Assembly: GCA_963693305.1 (NCBI GenBank)
Contig: OY855907.1
Location: forward strand, 31,386,801 to 31,450,800
Source: Meandrina meandrites
Taxonomy: Eukaryota > Cnidaria > Anthozoa > Scleractinia > Meandrinidae
Direction: 5' to 3'
DNA: 64,000 bases
How positions within the stretch are numbered: the first letter of the stretch is position 1; every line of letters begins with the position of its first letter. This document shows, in pieces, positions 11,624-23,655 of this stretch. The notes beneath the pieces were generated by a model that was given only the letters and a program-made list of their open reading frames with translations, was not told the origin of the DNA and did not search any database. A program made the position numbers and the translations under genes.

Positions 11624-12347
11624 CCGAAAAATAAACTGATCTCGTTCAAGATCTGCCTCACTGCAAGCTGAGCAACTGTTAAATTAGCAAGTTGTAACTT
11701 GAAGTTGATCGGTAAACAAACTGACAATAAATTGAAGTAAACAGAGGACGACCTCAAAGGCTCAAAGTCGCCGTGCTTATTTTCGAGCAATTCACGTCCT
11801 TTCTTAATTAAGAAGATCTCATATTTAACACAATGTCCCATGTCCAGCTAGCTAAACATTCTGTTGAAGTTTTCACGCAGTATTTGCATTAACTGGTCTT
11901 TTATTTGTATCAATACTTGATACAAAATGACATAAATAGTCTTCAAGATTTACCTGATGAGGCACAGTTAGTCTGGGGATCCAATGGTCAAGAACCGGGT
12001 AAGCATTAACATACATGTGCTTTGAGTGTTGGAAAAAAGATTTTTTTTTCTTTCGATCTTTCCTTTCTTTTCAAACTAAGTCAGTTCCTCCATGATTAAA
12101 TCGATTACCCAGTGTGACAGATTTTACAAAGGGTGGCATTATCTAATAGCCAAAATGTCAATGCGATACCCTATTGTTTTATATTCTGTTCTTGATTCAA
12201 AATTTTATTTCAAATGTATGCTTTGCATGTAGTTTTATTTTTTCAATCCTGCTAAAAGTAACTATGCTTTACTGAAAAAAGCATTTAGGACGTTAACACA
12301 AAGTATTTTCCTACAGTAGTCATTGGAGTAAAAGACACAGGGAAACC
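11624..12347. other. Upstream flank of the MACPF-ApeC locus, no gene seen
   Basis: AT-rich sequence with no supported exon. It may include the promoter of the downstream gene, but no recognisable core element decides the start. Confidence 0.4.
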
Positions 12348-12459
12348 ATGCAGCTTTCCGTTCTCCTCGTCATCTTGGCGTTACAGTCGTTACACAGGCC
12401 TACCAGGATTCACCGAAAGGTCTTCACTTTGTAGGTGTCGGCTACAATCTTCTGGAAGG

Positions 12460-12767
12460 ATAATAATAATAATAATAAATAAATAAATAAATAATAAATC
12501 ACTTTATTTAAGTGTCAATGTATTTAGCACGGCTGTACTAATTGAGGACACTGTAAATAGTGAAACAAATATTATAAATCAAACAGAAAGAAACTTGTTA
12601 AAAATCCCATCTGGCAGGAGGCTGACCAGTTGGCTATATACAAAGCGTGGAGGAGTTGAATTCGGGACCACCGAAGACAAATCCATCTAGTGGCAGGGAG
12701 GAGGATTTGAACCCGGGACCTCCGGATTACAAGTCCAGCGCCCTAACCACTAGGCCACGCTGCCTCC
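12460..12767 (-). mobile_element. tRNA-derived SINE inside the MACPF coding block
   Basis: On the - strand it begins GGAGGCAGCGTGGCCTAGTG with an A-box-like GTGGCCTAGTGGTTAGGGCG, then a B-box-like GGGTTCAAATCC, a body with CAACTGGTCAGCCTCCTGCC, and an (ATT)n/(TTTA)n tail that is the plus-strand (ATA)n at 12460. The same family occurs at 42238-42484 (GGAGGCGGCGTGGCCTAGTG), which has a deletion in the tRNA-like head. No obvious target duplication flanks this copy. It separates coding blocks that both match the N-terminal MACPF region. Confidence 0.85.
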
Positions 12768-13099
12768 CAGAGGGTGGCGATTTGTCGAACGGTGGTGTAG
12801 ACCCTGGGCTGCTCTTCACTAGAAAGATTTTCAAACTGACCTGGAATACGAACAAAGTGTCGGTTGACAAGAAATACACCGTACCCGATCAGGTCAGCTT
12901 TGCTCCACGCGAGTCCTGCGTCACAACTAACAAGAAAGAGGTTTTCTCTGGCACAAAGAGTTATCAAGAGAAACTTAATCTTGACGTAGAATCGAGCGGT
13001 GAGTACAATTGACAGACTGCGAAGCAATTTTAAAAATAGCATCTTTCTCATATAGTGATTTCTACTTGAATGTCGAAAGTACTTCGCGTTTCCTTTGAT

Positions 13100-13290
13100 T
13101 GTGCAATACTACTTTGTCAAGCAGTCTAATGTAACACGAAAAACAATCGTAACTCGCTCACTATATTCCTTTCGCATTTTCCCGCCCATCGCGACGGCTT
13201 CGTTTATTTGCTTAAAATCTTGATTAGTTCACTGGACTTTTTATGTCCTTTGTTGTTGGCCAGAGTGATTACTTGGTCTAAGCACTCAGT
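13100..13290. repeat. Degenerate MITE fragment in intron
   Basis: Blocks such as TTAGTTCACTGGACTTTTTATGTCC and GGCCAGAGTGATTACTT (quoted in part) resemble the interior of the GAGTGTCGAAA-type MITE seen at 3205-3810. The ends are too eroded to set boundaries. Confidence 0.4.
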
Positions 13291-16200
13291 CGAAAATCGC
13301 TCTGTCTTTGAAAGATCATTGCAATGGGCGTAAAAAAACGATTTCCTAAAATAGCCGTTGCGAATATCACAATTTTAATGGTGGACGAATAAATATAAGC
13401 TCCTTGTAAACAAAACAAAAAACTGCATGGGAACGGATATATAAACAAACAATTCCGCTCGTTTTTCCTTATTTGCTGTTTGTAACAAGAAATCATATAT
13501 TTCAAAATTTGAATTCAATATAAACCCGATGGGAAACGTCTCCATTAAATCAAAGCCATGTTTTTTTGTATAAAAAGACGGGAGTGGAAAATAAATTTAA
13601 GGATAAATGTATATATATATTTTTTTGTCATTCTGTAGGTGGTTACGATGGAGCATTGGGGAATGTCGCCTTCAGTATGAGCACAAGTAAGAGAAATAAC
13701 TTTAACATCACACTGACTTCTCTTAGCTTCTAGACTTTAATACGACCTTCATCCAAACACAATGGAGAAACGCAGCGGGCTTAAATTTTTATTAATGTGA
13801 ACGTTTAGAGGTTTGTAATTATTAATTCTTAAGCACACAGTTAGTTAGCTAGAACAAACCTGCGACAAACGCTGATCTGGATGAGGTCCGGCTTACAAAA
13901 TACAGCAGTTAGAAACCTTACTTAGCAACAAATTCATAGTTAAGAGTCTCCCCCTTAATTTTCTCGCGTGATAGCATGATGAAGTCTTCTATTCTCGACT
14001 CTATAGGATTTGAGCAGATGAGAAAAGAGACCGAGAAATATCAGAATGTATTTGATGAAGAAAAGAATGTGTGCAATCGAGGCCGCGCAAGATATCAGCT
14101 GGACTTAACTCCTATCAAGAAATTCCCATGCAGTGTCGGAAGACTTCGCAGCTGCTGTGTGTGTTTTACCGGAAAATTACAATGAGAAAGCATACTTTAA
14201 TTTTATCGAGAGATGGGGCAAGGTAAGTGTGAAACTATTTGTTACTATAGGTACTTAAAGCATCAGAAAAGTGAGACATTAGTAGTCTTGAATAACTCAG
14301 GTCTCTTGACAGTTTGTTAGCGTGTCAGATATACCATCAAAGTGTAGGCCAATCGTAAAAGGTATGTTTAAGCGCTGAGGACAGTTAGACACATTGAGAC
14401 CGTACATTTATTCTGCAGCTCTATATTCTATCTATATTAGGAGCCTGTACGGCTCACTTTATACTAGGGCATTTTAGGTATCACATATTAGTTTCGCCTT
14501 TAAAAGGGTCCCCTGGTATCCTTCCTCGGAATTTTCTAGCGTGAGGTGCATTAAACTCAAAATCAACATCATCAAACCTGTGACATGTTATGTATTTCTT
14601 TATGATATGAGCATGATAAGACAAAATAATGATAACATAATTACCATTACTGGGGACAGTTGTGCCATGACTGGTAATGTGCTTTTTTTTCCCTCAGCAC
14701 ACTGTCGTGGAAGTGGATCTCGGAGAGAAAAAATATGAACGCTCAAAAAGCTCTAACACTGAGTTCACCAAATATGCAATGGATAACGTAAGAAACGTTT
14801 CATATCTTGTTTCTTAGACTTCTGTACGTGTTGTATAACGCTCGCTCTGAAAAAATCGCAAGGTGTCATATTTTTGTGGTTGTTTTTTTTTATGTTTTGT
14901 TTTGTTTTGTTTTAAAGAGCAACCCAATTCATTTAGGTTGACGGCTGTGATTGAACTAACACCGTTAACGTCACTTCCTCCGGAAAATCAATTTGGTCTG
15001 AAATTACTTTACACAAGAATTTTAATATACTTAGGTCTACTGCCACCATTACACTTAATTAAAATTTGCCTCCTGTCGAACAATGAAGAGATGACAACAT
15101 AACAGTGGATGTTAACAATGGATAATTACAATTTTCTCGTTTTATTCAGCGAGCTTAAAAATGTCCATCTTCCTATCTCCAACTTTAAACAGGGCGCTTT
15201 CGACACTGGTAATCCTAGCAGTATGCTGGGTGCGTGTCAAAAGTGAACCTAGTAATAAAATACCTGCTATAGCTCCCTGAATCTCCCTATAGCAGTGTAG
15301 TTAGCGTATCAGATGGCAGAATGTCCGGTTAGGCGATTTTTTGCCCCGCGCGCGTGACAACATGAACAGATATTTTGCATTGTGTTACATCCTTGTTTTC
15401 AGCTTGAGAGCTCTGTCTGTGTTTCCGGTGGCTACATGGGGTACAAGGACTCCTTAAAAGTTGACATGAAAAAGTTCCGCGAATCCATGTCAGAGAACAC
15501 CAAATTTGGTGAGCACAAGGTGGTGTTCTCATCTGGAGGACGCGACATGCCGGAGCCCATTGGAATAAAGCTGGTGCCAATTTATGAGGCTTTTGATGTC
15601 AATTTCTACACTACCATCGACCACCAGGAATCATCAAGATGCGTCCATTCTCTGTCGCTGGTCGGGACACGAAAGATGCACGTTAAAAAGGCCCTGCATG
15701 AGTACCCACGCGTAAAGAAGGCTAAGGTACCAGTAGGTGAGATAACAAGTCAACAGATACAAAGTTCATATATATTACATTGAAAACTAGTCTAATATCA
15801 GATGGAGCATTCTGATTGGTTCTCTCAGTGACCTGCCGGAAACTGTTCAAAACTAACCATTTGGCTAGACCGGTGCCACTCACGAGCAAAATTTCGCCAT
15901 TTTTCACTTTCCACAAGTAAAAAAGCAACACTCTGTTTTCTGTTTGATAGAAAGTCAATTTCCGTTTTGTGGACGATTTTGGTTAAACGAAACTGGCTTT
16001 ATCGGAAAAGTTGTAAAATAGCCTGATACAAGCAATAGGTTACACGAACTATGTGGGCACGTACGGTCTTCCGATGCCAAAGGCAGGTTGCCCCAAGGGG
16101 GTAAAGTTCTTTTGGCACATGGGGACTCGTTGGCAGGACACCGAGGATGCCCGGGGAAGGAACGCCTGGTCAAGCCCATATGACTTGGCTGGCAGAGTTA

Positions 16201-17812
16201 ACAGGAACGACATGGAGCAAAAATTTTGCATGAAAACTCGGGTTGGAGACACTAAAACTGGCATTTCTTGGCCCAGGGGACAATACTGTATTCTGAAGAA
16301 AGGCACCTGTCCTGAAGGTTAGTACGTTGTTGTCAGTGTAATTATTTTCTAACGCTAGCACCAAAAGTGAAATACGTAAAATATTTATTGAAGACATAAA
16401 ATAAATCTTTGTTTGAATGAAGGTCTGCTTATCTAAATCATTACCGAATTCTAATTCTAATTACAGAAACCAATTCCATCCCCCGACAATGAGTTGCAAT
16501 CGTATCTAATGCTTTCTAATCTGTATGTAGGCCTCATATAACGCATAATATATTTTTCCGTACTTTTCACTCATCAAGCAAGGTGCACATAAGCCATGAA
16601 TTTGTTGCGTTGTAAGTTACGAACCCCGTCTTGTTAAATCAAAAAGGTCGAGAAAACTCATATTTATTTGTAAAAGGTAAAATTGACAACGCCACCATAT
16701 TCTAATAGCCGGTGGAAGAGAGTGGAAAGTGCAATATACATGTAATCGAAAACACCCAGCAAGCTGTACAGCAAGTTCAAAGTTTGATCTACGACTCAGC
16801 TAGTTTTCTAAGTTCATCTGCATTCTGTTTAAATTCCAGTGTAGCAACTTAAAATAAGGTTATAATAACCGCCACCCCGAAATTTGTTTTTCATTATTTC
16901 TTCGATTTGATACATGACTTAACAGCAGTTTTGAACACAGGAATGTTTGAACACAAGGAATTTTTAAATGTTCTAAAGCTGTAGAGTAGCGGAAAACTAA
17001 TATAATTAAGGTTCAAACAGAGGAAGGTAATCCGAATTCCCGAGTCAGAAATAAATGGCCACATCCAAATTTTATTTCATAACTTTTTTACACTATCGAG
17101 CCTGAGTTTCAGCCATCCTCCCGCTCTGAGTAGTCAAAAGTTGATCCTCAGCCCTATGCCAGCCACTAAAAGGTGCAAGAAACTATATAGTCTCTAAATT
17201 CCCAAATTATATATAGACATCAGAATCACTCAAGCTAGCTCATATTTGTCTTGGCTTTGCATCACATAGGTTTAAGGGAGGGGTACATCCGGTGGGATGA
17301 CGAGAACATAAGAAATGGCAACAAGTACACGGGTCAGCTTCCAGACGGCCATTATGACAAGAACACTCACATCGAGTACTGCTGCCGTGCGGATGGACAT
17401 GCCACCAACGTCATTATCCTCCCCACTGACTCCCCCTTCGTGATGCTGAAGTCGAACACTCATCTGTTTCAGCAGGTCAAAGGGATGAAAGTGCGAAGCG
17501 AGCATTTCTACTGGGACTGTGAAGACTGGTTCCCTAAAAACCGTGGTGGTGGCTTCAGGCCTTATGCTTCTATAGGCAGAAATGTCAAACTTGAATACTG
17601 CTTTTACTATCATTAATACTAATAGCAGTCAATTCTTAACATGTGTCAAAAGTTTAAGTCAGGCATTCGATAAAATTTACCAATATGAACATTGTAACTT
17701 AGTTGAAGCATGTAGTGAACTGTATTGATTTCTCAATGAAAAATAAACTAATAAAACTATTGAACATGATTACGTCTTAGCATCACGTCACCGTGTAATT
17801 CCCTCAGCTTAA

Positions 17813-18080
17813 TAGAGCCGTTTTCGATTGAGTTTCGTAAAATTAAATCCAAGGCCATCCACAAAGGACACAAACAATCCAGTAATCAAATCAAAGCTAG
17901 AAGCAAATACATTTAGCCGGAGCGAAGCACGAGAAAACATGCCCGAGTGAGTCGCGATTGGTTTTGATTTACTTGTGATTGGCTGACAATAGTGGCGCGG
18001 GTCTGCTTTTAAACCAATCACGAAGTGTAGTGCTGCACAACCAAACACCAAACAACCTTTTGGGAACAAAACAAACACTC
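17813..18080. mobile_element. Degenerate MITE with CCAATCAC-type interior
   Basis: It begins AGAGCCGTTTTCGATTGAG and contains ATTGGTTTTGATTTACTTG and AAACCAATCACGAAG blocks like those in the 3205-3810 family, with a CGGAGCGAAGCACGAG motif. The terminal repeats are weak. It lies just downstream of the MACPF-ApeC polyadenylation region. Confidence 0.5.
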
Positions 18081-18506
18081 TATTTTTAAGCTACCTCGCA
18101 AAAAAGCCACAAATTATTATCCAAGGCACAAAATCCTTCATATAAACATTTTTAGTTTGATATAAGCAAATTAATTTCAGTTTTCATACGCAAAGCATCA
18201 GCCGATATTTGCACACCCTCGTTCAATCCCAGTTTGTAATTCGTTCTCACCGTGGGCGGTTTTTTTTTAACCCTATCTAGACCGGGCGGGGGACGGAAAG
18301 TGTCCCTGCTAACTTTGAACGTTTATATCTTTTTCAAGATTCAACGACATGCTGCCAAACTTTGCTACTTGATCTAAAATTTATCTGGGGATAAATTGAT
18401 AGGATAGGTTGTTGTTTCGGGAATTTGCCGTTACCATGGCAACGTCATTTTGACAGACAGGTTTTTTCCAAATTTGTAATTTTTGTGTTCCCAATAATGA
18501 AAATTA

Positions 18507-18765
18507 GGAGGCAAGGTGGCCTAATGGTTAGTTTTGCTGAACTCCAATTCGAATGCTCTGGGTTCGAGCTCTGGCCGGGGCACTTCGTTGTGTTCTTAGG
18601 CAAGACACTTTTCTCTCATAGTGCCTCTCTCCACCCAGGTGTATAAATGGGTACCGGCGAATTTATTGCCGGGGGTAACCTTGCGGTGGATTAGCATCCC
18701 TTCCAGGGGGGAGTTGAAATACTCCTATTCGCTTCATGCTACGGAAACAAGGATAAGCTCCGGCA
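18507..18765 (+). mobile_element. tRNA-derived SINE
   Basis: The head GGAGGCAAGGTGGCCTAATG with GGTTCGAGCTCTGGCC (B-box-like) is followed by a body containing ATAAATGGGTACCGGCGAA and GGATAAGCTCCGG. The same body occurs in reverse complement at 30862-31045, confirming a dispersed family. Confidence 0.8.
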
Positions 18766-19137
18766 GGAGCCATAATGGGAGGAGACCGTAAGCGCGACAT
18801 CCACGCACCCTATGATACGACAATTTTTATATTTTTTAGAACCGGCAGACACGCGCGGATGCGTGGGTTCTCGCGTCGATGTTGCCGGAGTTGCGTGTAT
18901 CATGTGAGTCGCGAGTAAATCTGCCACAAAAGACTCTGCGTTAAAACTTGAGAACGAAAAATAAATCAGTCGTTCTGTGAACCATAAAATTATACATTAG
19001 GCTGTGCAGCTTCCGTATCGTGCTAAATTCATCTCCTGGATTGTTTGTCAGTTAAGCACAAGACTAATCTAGAGAAGTTTTCTCAGTAAGATAAAATTCA
19101 CGATGACTCGTTTACATTTGGATTGTACTTAGGTTAA

Positions 19138-20075
19138 GATGGCCTGCGCTATTTTTGGGGAACGGAGGTGCTCTTTTCTAAATCAAGCTTTGGGCATGTA
19201 AACCTCACCCGATTTTTCTGATTTTTAGCAATCGAAATAGCAAATGTTCAAATTTTATAAAGCTTTAAAGTAAAGGGCAAACAAGGCCGAAACGATCACG
19301 AGATATTAGCGCTTTTGAAAAAATATATTTATGAACAAAACGCGAATATTTTCTAAACGCGACGATAGATTTTTTCTTATCAAAGTCAACAAGTTCAAAT
19401 TATCCAATTTTTAGTGTGAGCAAGTTTCAACGAAATCGGCTGAGTAGAAATTGCTGCACAGTTGACTGTTGAACTTTCGCTTCAAAATATTATGCTCGTG
19501 TATAATTGGGAGCTACAACAACGTTCAAGCTATGCTAAGATCCCATAGATTATTTGAAAGCTTAATGCCAACTAAAACGTTGCTGAAAAGTATGGAAAGA
19601 TCGGAAACACCTAGCAAATAAAAGTTGTAAACAAATTAGGAGAAAGAGGTTTACGGTGCGTAAATTCGAATTAAAAAAAAGCAACGTATTTTTTTCTTAT
19701 ATTTGTAAGTATAAGAAAATACAACATATATGCAAACGGCTTTTTCTACTTTCGTGAATCTAGTGTCGATGAAATGCGTCGAATTTTGCTTGCCAAGATA
19801 GCTACTCCGCGTCTTCCATTTGAAAACCCTCGGGTAACAGTAAATTGTAACAAGAGCGTTTTCAAAGCGCTCCACTGAAAATTAAAGACGAAAGGTGGCT
19901 AGCCGTTTGCACATATGCTGCATTTTTTCATACTTGAAAGTAAACGAAAAAAAATTGGTAGATTTTTTTTTAATTCGAAAAAAAATGAATCCTCTTCTGC
20001 TTCATTTGTTTACAACTTTTGCTGGAAGTTTCCGATCTTTCCATACTTTTCAACAATGTTTTAGCTGCACTGCAA
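19138..20075. mobile_element. Long foldback repeat, right-truncated copy
   Basis: The left arm (GGAACGGAGGTGCTCTTTTC, AAGATCCCATAGATTATTTG, GCTGAAAAGTATGGAAAGATC) is mirrored in part by the right arm (CCGATCTTTCCATACTTTTC). The same family, with a fuller right arm, lies at 59855-60991. Frames at 19651-20095 come from the arms and are not genes. Confidence 0.7.
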
Positions 20076-20195
20076 ATTATAATACAGGATACTAAAAGAA
20101 ATATTTTGGAGCAGCATTAGTCGGATGAGTGACTTAAATGAAAATATTTTCATTATGCAGTTTATATGTAATTTTATATGAAAGTCACATGTAAC

Positions 20196-20559
20196 TTACA
20201 ACAAAGCATCAAGGAAAGGTCGAAATGGCGTATACAATCGTATTTCGGCAAAAATATGGTTTCTGCTTTTTTTGCTGTCATTCTGTATTTTTTGGATGCC
20301 CATATCGCTGCGCTGTGAAACGTTTCGTAAATTGTCTTGACCACTGTGTGATTCCTTGTACGACATGTTTAACGAGTCTTCGCGACTAGATTTGTCCGAA
20401 AAAAATACTACTGCAGATATCCGAATCACTTGAATCATCCTCACTTTCATGGCTACATTCAAAGAAGTGCTCAAGGAGACCTTGACGTAAATTAGGAATA
20501 GAAACTGATGAAAGAAAGCCAGTGTTTACTTCACTTGCATAGGTTATTTTGGACGCCAT
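20196..20559 (-). pseudogene. Coding-like remnant of unknown function
   Basis: From ATG at 20559 a frame reads MASKITYASEVNTGFLSSVS and a Ser/Asp-rich SHESEDDSSDSD stretch, stopping at 20386. A second frame overlapping it continues DKSSREDSLNMSYKES through IQKIQNDSKKSRNH and stops at 20196. The composition change and frame switch suggest one ancestral coding sequence with a frameshift, possibly the N-terminal part of a transposon protein in this island. I do not recognise the family. Confidence 0.3.
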
Positions 20560-21095
20560 TTTGTTTATATTTCTCCGCGCGACGTCCTCGCGAAAATCCT
20601 CGCGGCAGTACGCGCGCGCGCCACGCGGGATGACACGATTTGTTCTAAAAATAGAAATTTTGTCCCATATCATAGGGACAAGGCCAGATCTCGCGCTTAC
20701 GGTCTCCCCCCATTATGGCTCCTGGCTCCGGTAGTCTTGTATGCATACTTTTTTTTATGAAAATTGACTTTAATTCAGTTATTTTCACCTCTTTTAGGTT
20801 TTTTTTTTTTGCACCGTTTCATAGATTTTGAGTACTTTTCAGTAATTTTGGCCGGTTTTCTGACGTTTTAGAAAAATTTTGAAATCGAAGATGGCGGCTG
20901 TTTTGACATCATCGTGAGGTGACGTCAACATCCCACCTGACGTATATCAAAAGATAGATTTTCGGACATACTATACATCCCCTAAGTTTCATTGTGACTG
21001 CTTAAATTTCCTGCAAGTTACGGAGGGGGGGGGGGGGGGGGGGGAAGGTGGGTGCAGAATACCCCCCGCCAGCCCCCCGGTCTGAATAAGGTTAA

Positions 21096-22000
21096 GAAGC
21101 GGAGCATTTTACTCTGTAAGGCTACGCATAACGATGATGCGACCTTATCGCCTGATGAGGACTCGCCCTATGCAGCTGAACATCGGTATTCACTTCACAA
21201 GTAAACATAACGATAATACTTTATTAGTATTGTACTTTACCACGATGAAGAACAGCTCTTTTTATGTCAGAATATTGTACTGCAATCAGAAATTGAATAC
21301 CTTAGCATGTGCTTTGCAGACTTTATCGTTAACAACTAAGAGTGCATAGTATTTCCAATAGCATATCCATTATCAGAGTCTTGAGGTTCTTTCATTAATT
21401 AAGGTTCCGCTCATTTCTAACCTATTTTGTATACAGCTTCTAATTAAGTCCCCCGATCTACATTGCTCCAAAATTCCTCATCAATTCCTTGTGGTCATCA
21501 GAGATGCGCTATTCACCGAGTTGGTATAGTTACCAGCATTAGCAAAAGTTTTGTTCCAAATTTTGACCTCAAAAATGAAACGATAAGTTCTATGTCACAG
21601 CGTATGAAAAATTGTGCTGCAATTAAACTTAGCTCGTTAAACAACAACTGTAAAGTACGTTATCAGAGTTGGACTTAGTGGAGTGTGCATCAGAGAGTGA
21701 TTGAAAGCTTATTTTAAATTTTAGAAGTTTAAGTTTGAAAGTGAAATAAAGACTGTTTTGCTCCCTGAATTGTAAGAAACAAAGCAAAAAAATCTGGTGA
21801 AGACTCTCAAATAAAATCGCTCTGGACTTCATAAGCTGAATACAACTACACTTAAGTGATGCAATGCCAAACATAAAGGGAAACGTGCAACCCCAAATTC
21901 TCCAGAAAGCAATTGTATAAGCATGTGACGGAAACTCATGAATAAACATATAAACGAGCGAATCGAAGAAGTAATTAGAAAAGAAAGGATAGTTTTGTTA
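21096..22000. other. Intergenic, no gene seen
   Basis: AT-rich sequence downstream (in transcription sense) of the first GPCR copy. It may include that gene's 3' UTR. Short frames here lack family features. Confidence 0.4.
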
Positions 22001-23655
22001 TTAAGTATATCGACACGGACAGAAGACTTCGACTAACGATTTTCTCAACTTTCGGTCTCGCCAAATGTGAATAACCGGATTTATAGTGGAAATAAGAAGA
22101 GTGATGGTCATTGACCAAGGAAATACAGCGTTGCCATAGATACCAGTGGGCTTCAAGATGCTCAAAACTACTGTAGGGATAAATAACATCATGAAGGTGA
22201 CTAAAGTGAACCTCGTGTCAACCAACACCTTCCTCTCCCTCATGGCTAGAGCTTGGGCATCAAGTGAATTGGTGTCGCTTACGACAGACCGATTGTACCG
22301 GACGACCATCAGGAAAGTTTTAACCTTTAATACCACAAGAGACGTTAGGAGCACCGTTGCCATGGAAGCTCTGAAGAATGGTTGAACATGTGCTGGGATG
22401 ATCCACCGAATAAACAAGATCAGAAAGCACCAGATTATCCAACATATGCGGGCAATCCAGGAGGCCACTACAGGGAACGAAAATATCATGTTTTAGTGGC
22501 ATTGACTATTATGAAAACTACTTCTATCAAAGAGAACAGGGGTGGTTACCACTTGCACAAACCATCCGGTTGAAAATTTCATGCAAGAAAATTAAATGCT
22601 TTAAGGTCGCGGGTGACATCTAAGGTTCATCATTATGCATTTATTGCACGAAGTGCAACGACTGACATCCACAAGTGTACGAAACATTCATTACTGAATA
22701 AAATAATTATGACAAAATATGGCGCGTGATTTGAAGCCTTCACGTGTGGCACGGATCCTGTGAGCAAAATGTTTACTCGAACGTAAAATGTAATAAAATA
22801 AAATAGATATCTTTGTTTCAATGATTTATACATCAAAGAACAGGATAGGTGTCACCCGCGACCTTAACGTAGCCTTATAAAAGAAGAAAAAGTTACAGTA
22901 TAGCCCAATCAGCTCAAAAGACTAAAAAGAGTGAAAAGTAGGTATAACCCCATTCAGCAGCCCATACTTTTATAAAGCTTTCCCAAACGGAATTTCCGGA
23001 TTTTCCTTGTAAGTGGTAAGCCAGTGGCGGATCCAGACCTTCAGCTAAGGAGGGGGCACGCTTGACTATAAATGTTGAATTCTGCGAAGATAATTCCGGA
23101 ACCTCAAAGAAAATGCGCTATTTCTGAAAAAATAGGGTGGGGGCCCGGGCCCCCGGAACCCTCCCCTGGATCTGCCACTGTAAGCAACTCTGTTTTCATT
23201 GTCTAACCCTTACCTTTCTTGGCGTGGGGTGTCCCATATGATAGGGGTTTGCATAAGGCAATACATCTATCTGCAGCAATCATCACTATGTGCGTGAGGG
23301 AACAGCCAACGCAAAACAAGATGGCAGTTTCAGTTGTCTTCGTCAAGGAATGTAGTGAGTCACAGGTCATGCGATCTTTGTGAAGAAAAAGACGCAGTGC
23401 AATGTACAAGGGCTTTGCTAGTGAGGCAGAAACACAGTCCACCAGTGTGAGGCTAAACATCAGAATGTCATAAGCTGTCTCAATCAGCTTCTTCCTCTTC
23501 ATCGTCACAGCGATGGCCAGGTTACCAAGAAGAGCCAAAACTGCGGTTATCGCATTCACCGCAGAAAGAATGACATCATTGGTTTGATACTGGGAAGTAG
23601 TCTCCCACAATATAAATGAAGACAACAAACATTCATCTTTGCTGTGGTTTGTCAT
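22001..23655 (-). CDS. Class A (rhodopsin-like) GPCR, tandem copy 1
   Basis: The two exons are 23655-23214 and 22467-22001, joined phase 1 by a GTAAGG donor and a CCTGTAG acceptor, for about 302 codons. Exon 1 carries TM1 (ILSAVNAITAVLALLGNLAI), TM2 and TM3, with the TM3 cysteine (MTCDSLH) and a DRC motif replacing DRY (AADRCIALCKPLSY). Exon 2 carries TM4 (VASWIARICWIIW), a very short second extracellular loop, TM5, TM6 (FMMLFIPTVVLSI) and an NPVIHIW variant of NPxxY, ending CPCRYT. The start at 23655 is chosen because copy 2 begins at the same MTNHSKDECL; an in-frame extension to 23754 is open but absent there. The ligand is unknown. The DRC and NPVIH substitutions fit a divergent cnidarian family. 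Confidence 0.85.
22601..22867. mobile_element. 267-bp TTAA-flanked MITE in the GPCR intron
   Basis: It runs from TTAAGGTCGCGGGTGACA to its exact inverse TGTCACCCGCGACCTTAA. The TTAA at each edge fits piggyBac-type target sites. A copy lacking these ends lies inverted at about 51045-51215. Confidence 0.85.
23022..23180. mobile_element. 159-bp CAGTGGCGGATCCAG MITE
   Basis: Its termini are CAGTGGCGGATCCAG and CTGGATCTGCCACTG, with TAAGC directly repeated at 23017-23021 and 23181-23185 as a short target duplication. The interior has a GGGGGCCCGGGCCCCC run. It lies 34 bp from the exon 1 donor of GPCR copy 1. Confidence 0.85.

Larger units (their letters stand above)
12348..17616 (+). pseudogene. 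Secreted MACPF-apextrin C-terminal (ApeC) domain gene with a disrupted N-terminal half
   Basis: This locus encodes a signal peptide, a MACPF (perforin-like) domain and a C-terminal ApeC domain. The architecture is known from corals and other invertebrates and is thought to act in pore formation and defence. Blocks: 12348-12459 (signal MQLSVLLVILALQSL, then a GVGYNLLEG block), 12768-12998, 13639-13686, 14007-14222, 14698-14787, 15403-15736, 16039-16317 and 17270-17616. Junctions from 12998 on are GT-AG with matching phases. The MACPF core signature is present as WGKH across the 14222/14698 junction. ApeC lies in the last two exons (TYGLPMPK, HFYWDCED, CFYYH at the end). Lesions: a one-base-equivalent frameshift between the signal peptide and the GVGYN block, an in-frame TAA with a SINE at 12460-12767 and no GT donor before it, and a frameshift near 14127-14140. 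From 15403 on the frame is clean. It may be a pseudogene, or an expressed gene whose indels are sequencing errors. AATAAA sites follow near 17740. Confidence 0.75.
18268..21095. mobile_element. 2.8-kb nested repeat island bounded by TTAACC..AGACCGGG ends
   Basis: The left boundary TTAACCCTATCTAGACCGGG and the right boundary CCCCCCGGTCTGAATAAGGTTAA are inverted relatives, suggesting one transposon or two solo ends around a composite. Inside are a SINE (18507), an inverted GGAGCCATAATGG/GAGACCGTAAGCGCG block present at about 18773 and 20690 in opposite orientation, a foldback (19138-20075), a coding remnant (20196-20559) and a poly-G run at 21026-21042. Whether it is one element cannot be settled here. 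Confidence 0.5.

Noticed and set aside
12720..12767. tRNA gene in the antisense strand (A and B box-like motifs)
   Set aside because: The boxes belong to the head of a SINE with a long body and (ATT)n tail. The same unit occurs at 42238, and a complete acceptor stem cannot be formed.
15329..15580. Minus-strand 83-codon frame
   Set aside because: It is a shadow of the MACPF exon 15403-15736.
17272..17613. Minus-strand frame of 113 codons
   Set aside because: It is antisense to the well-supported last ApeC exon.
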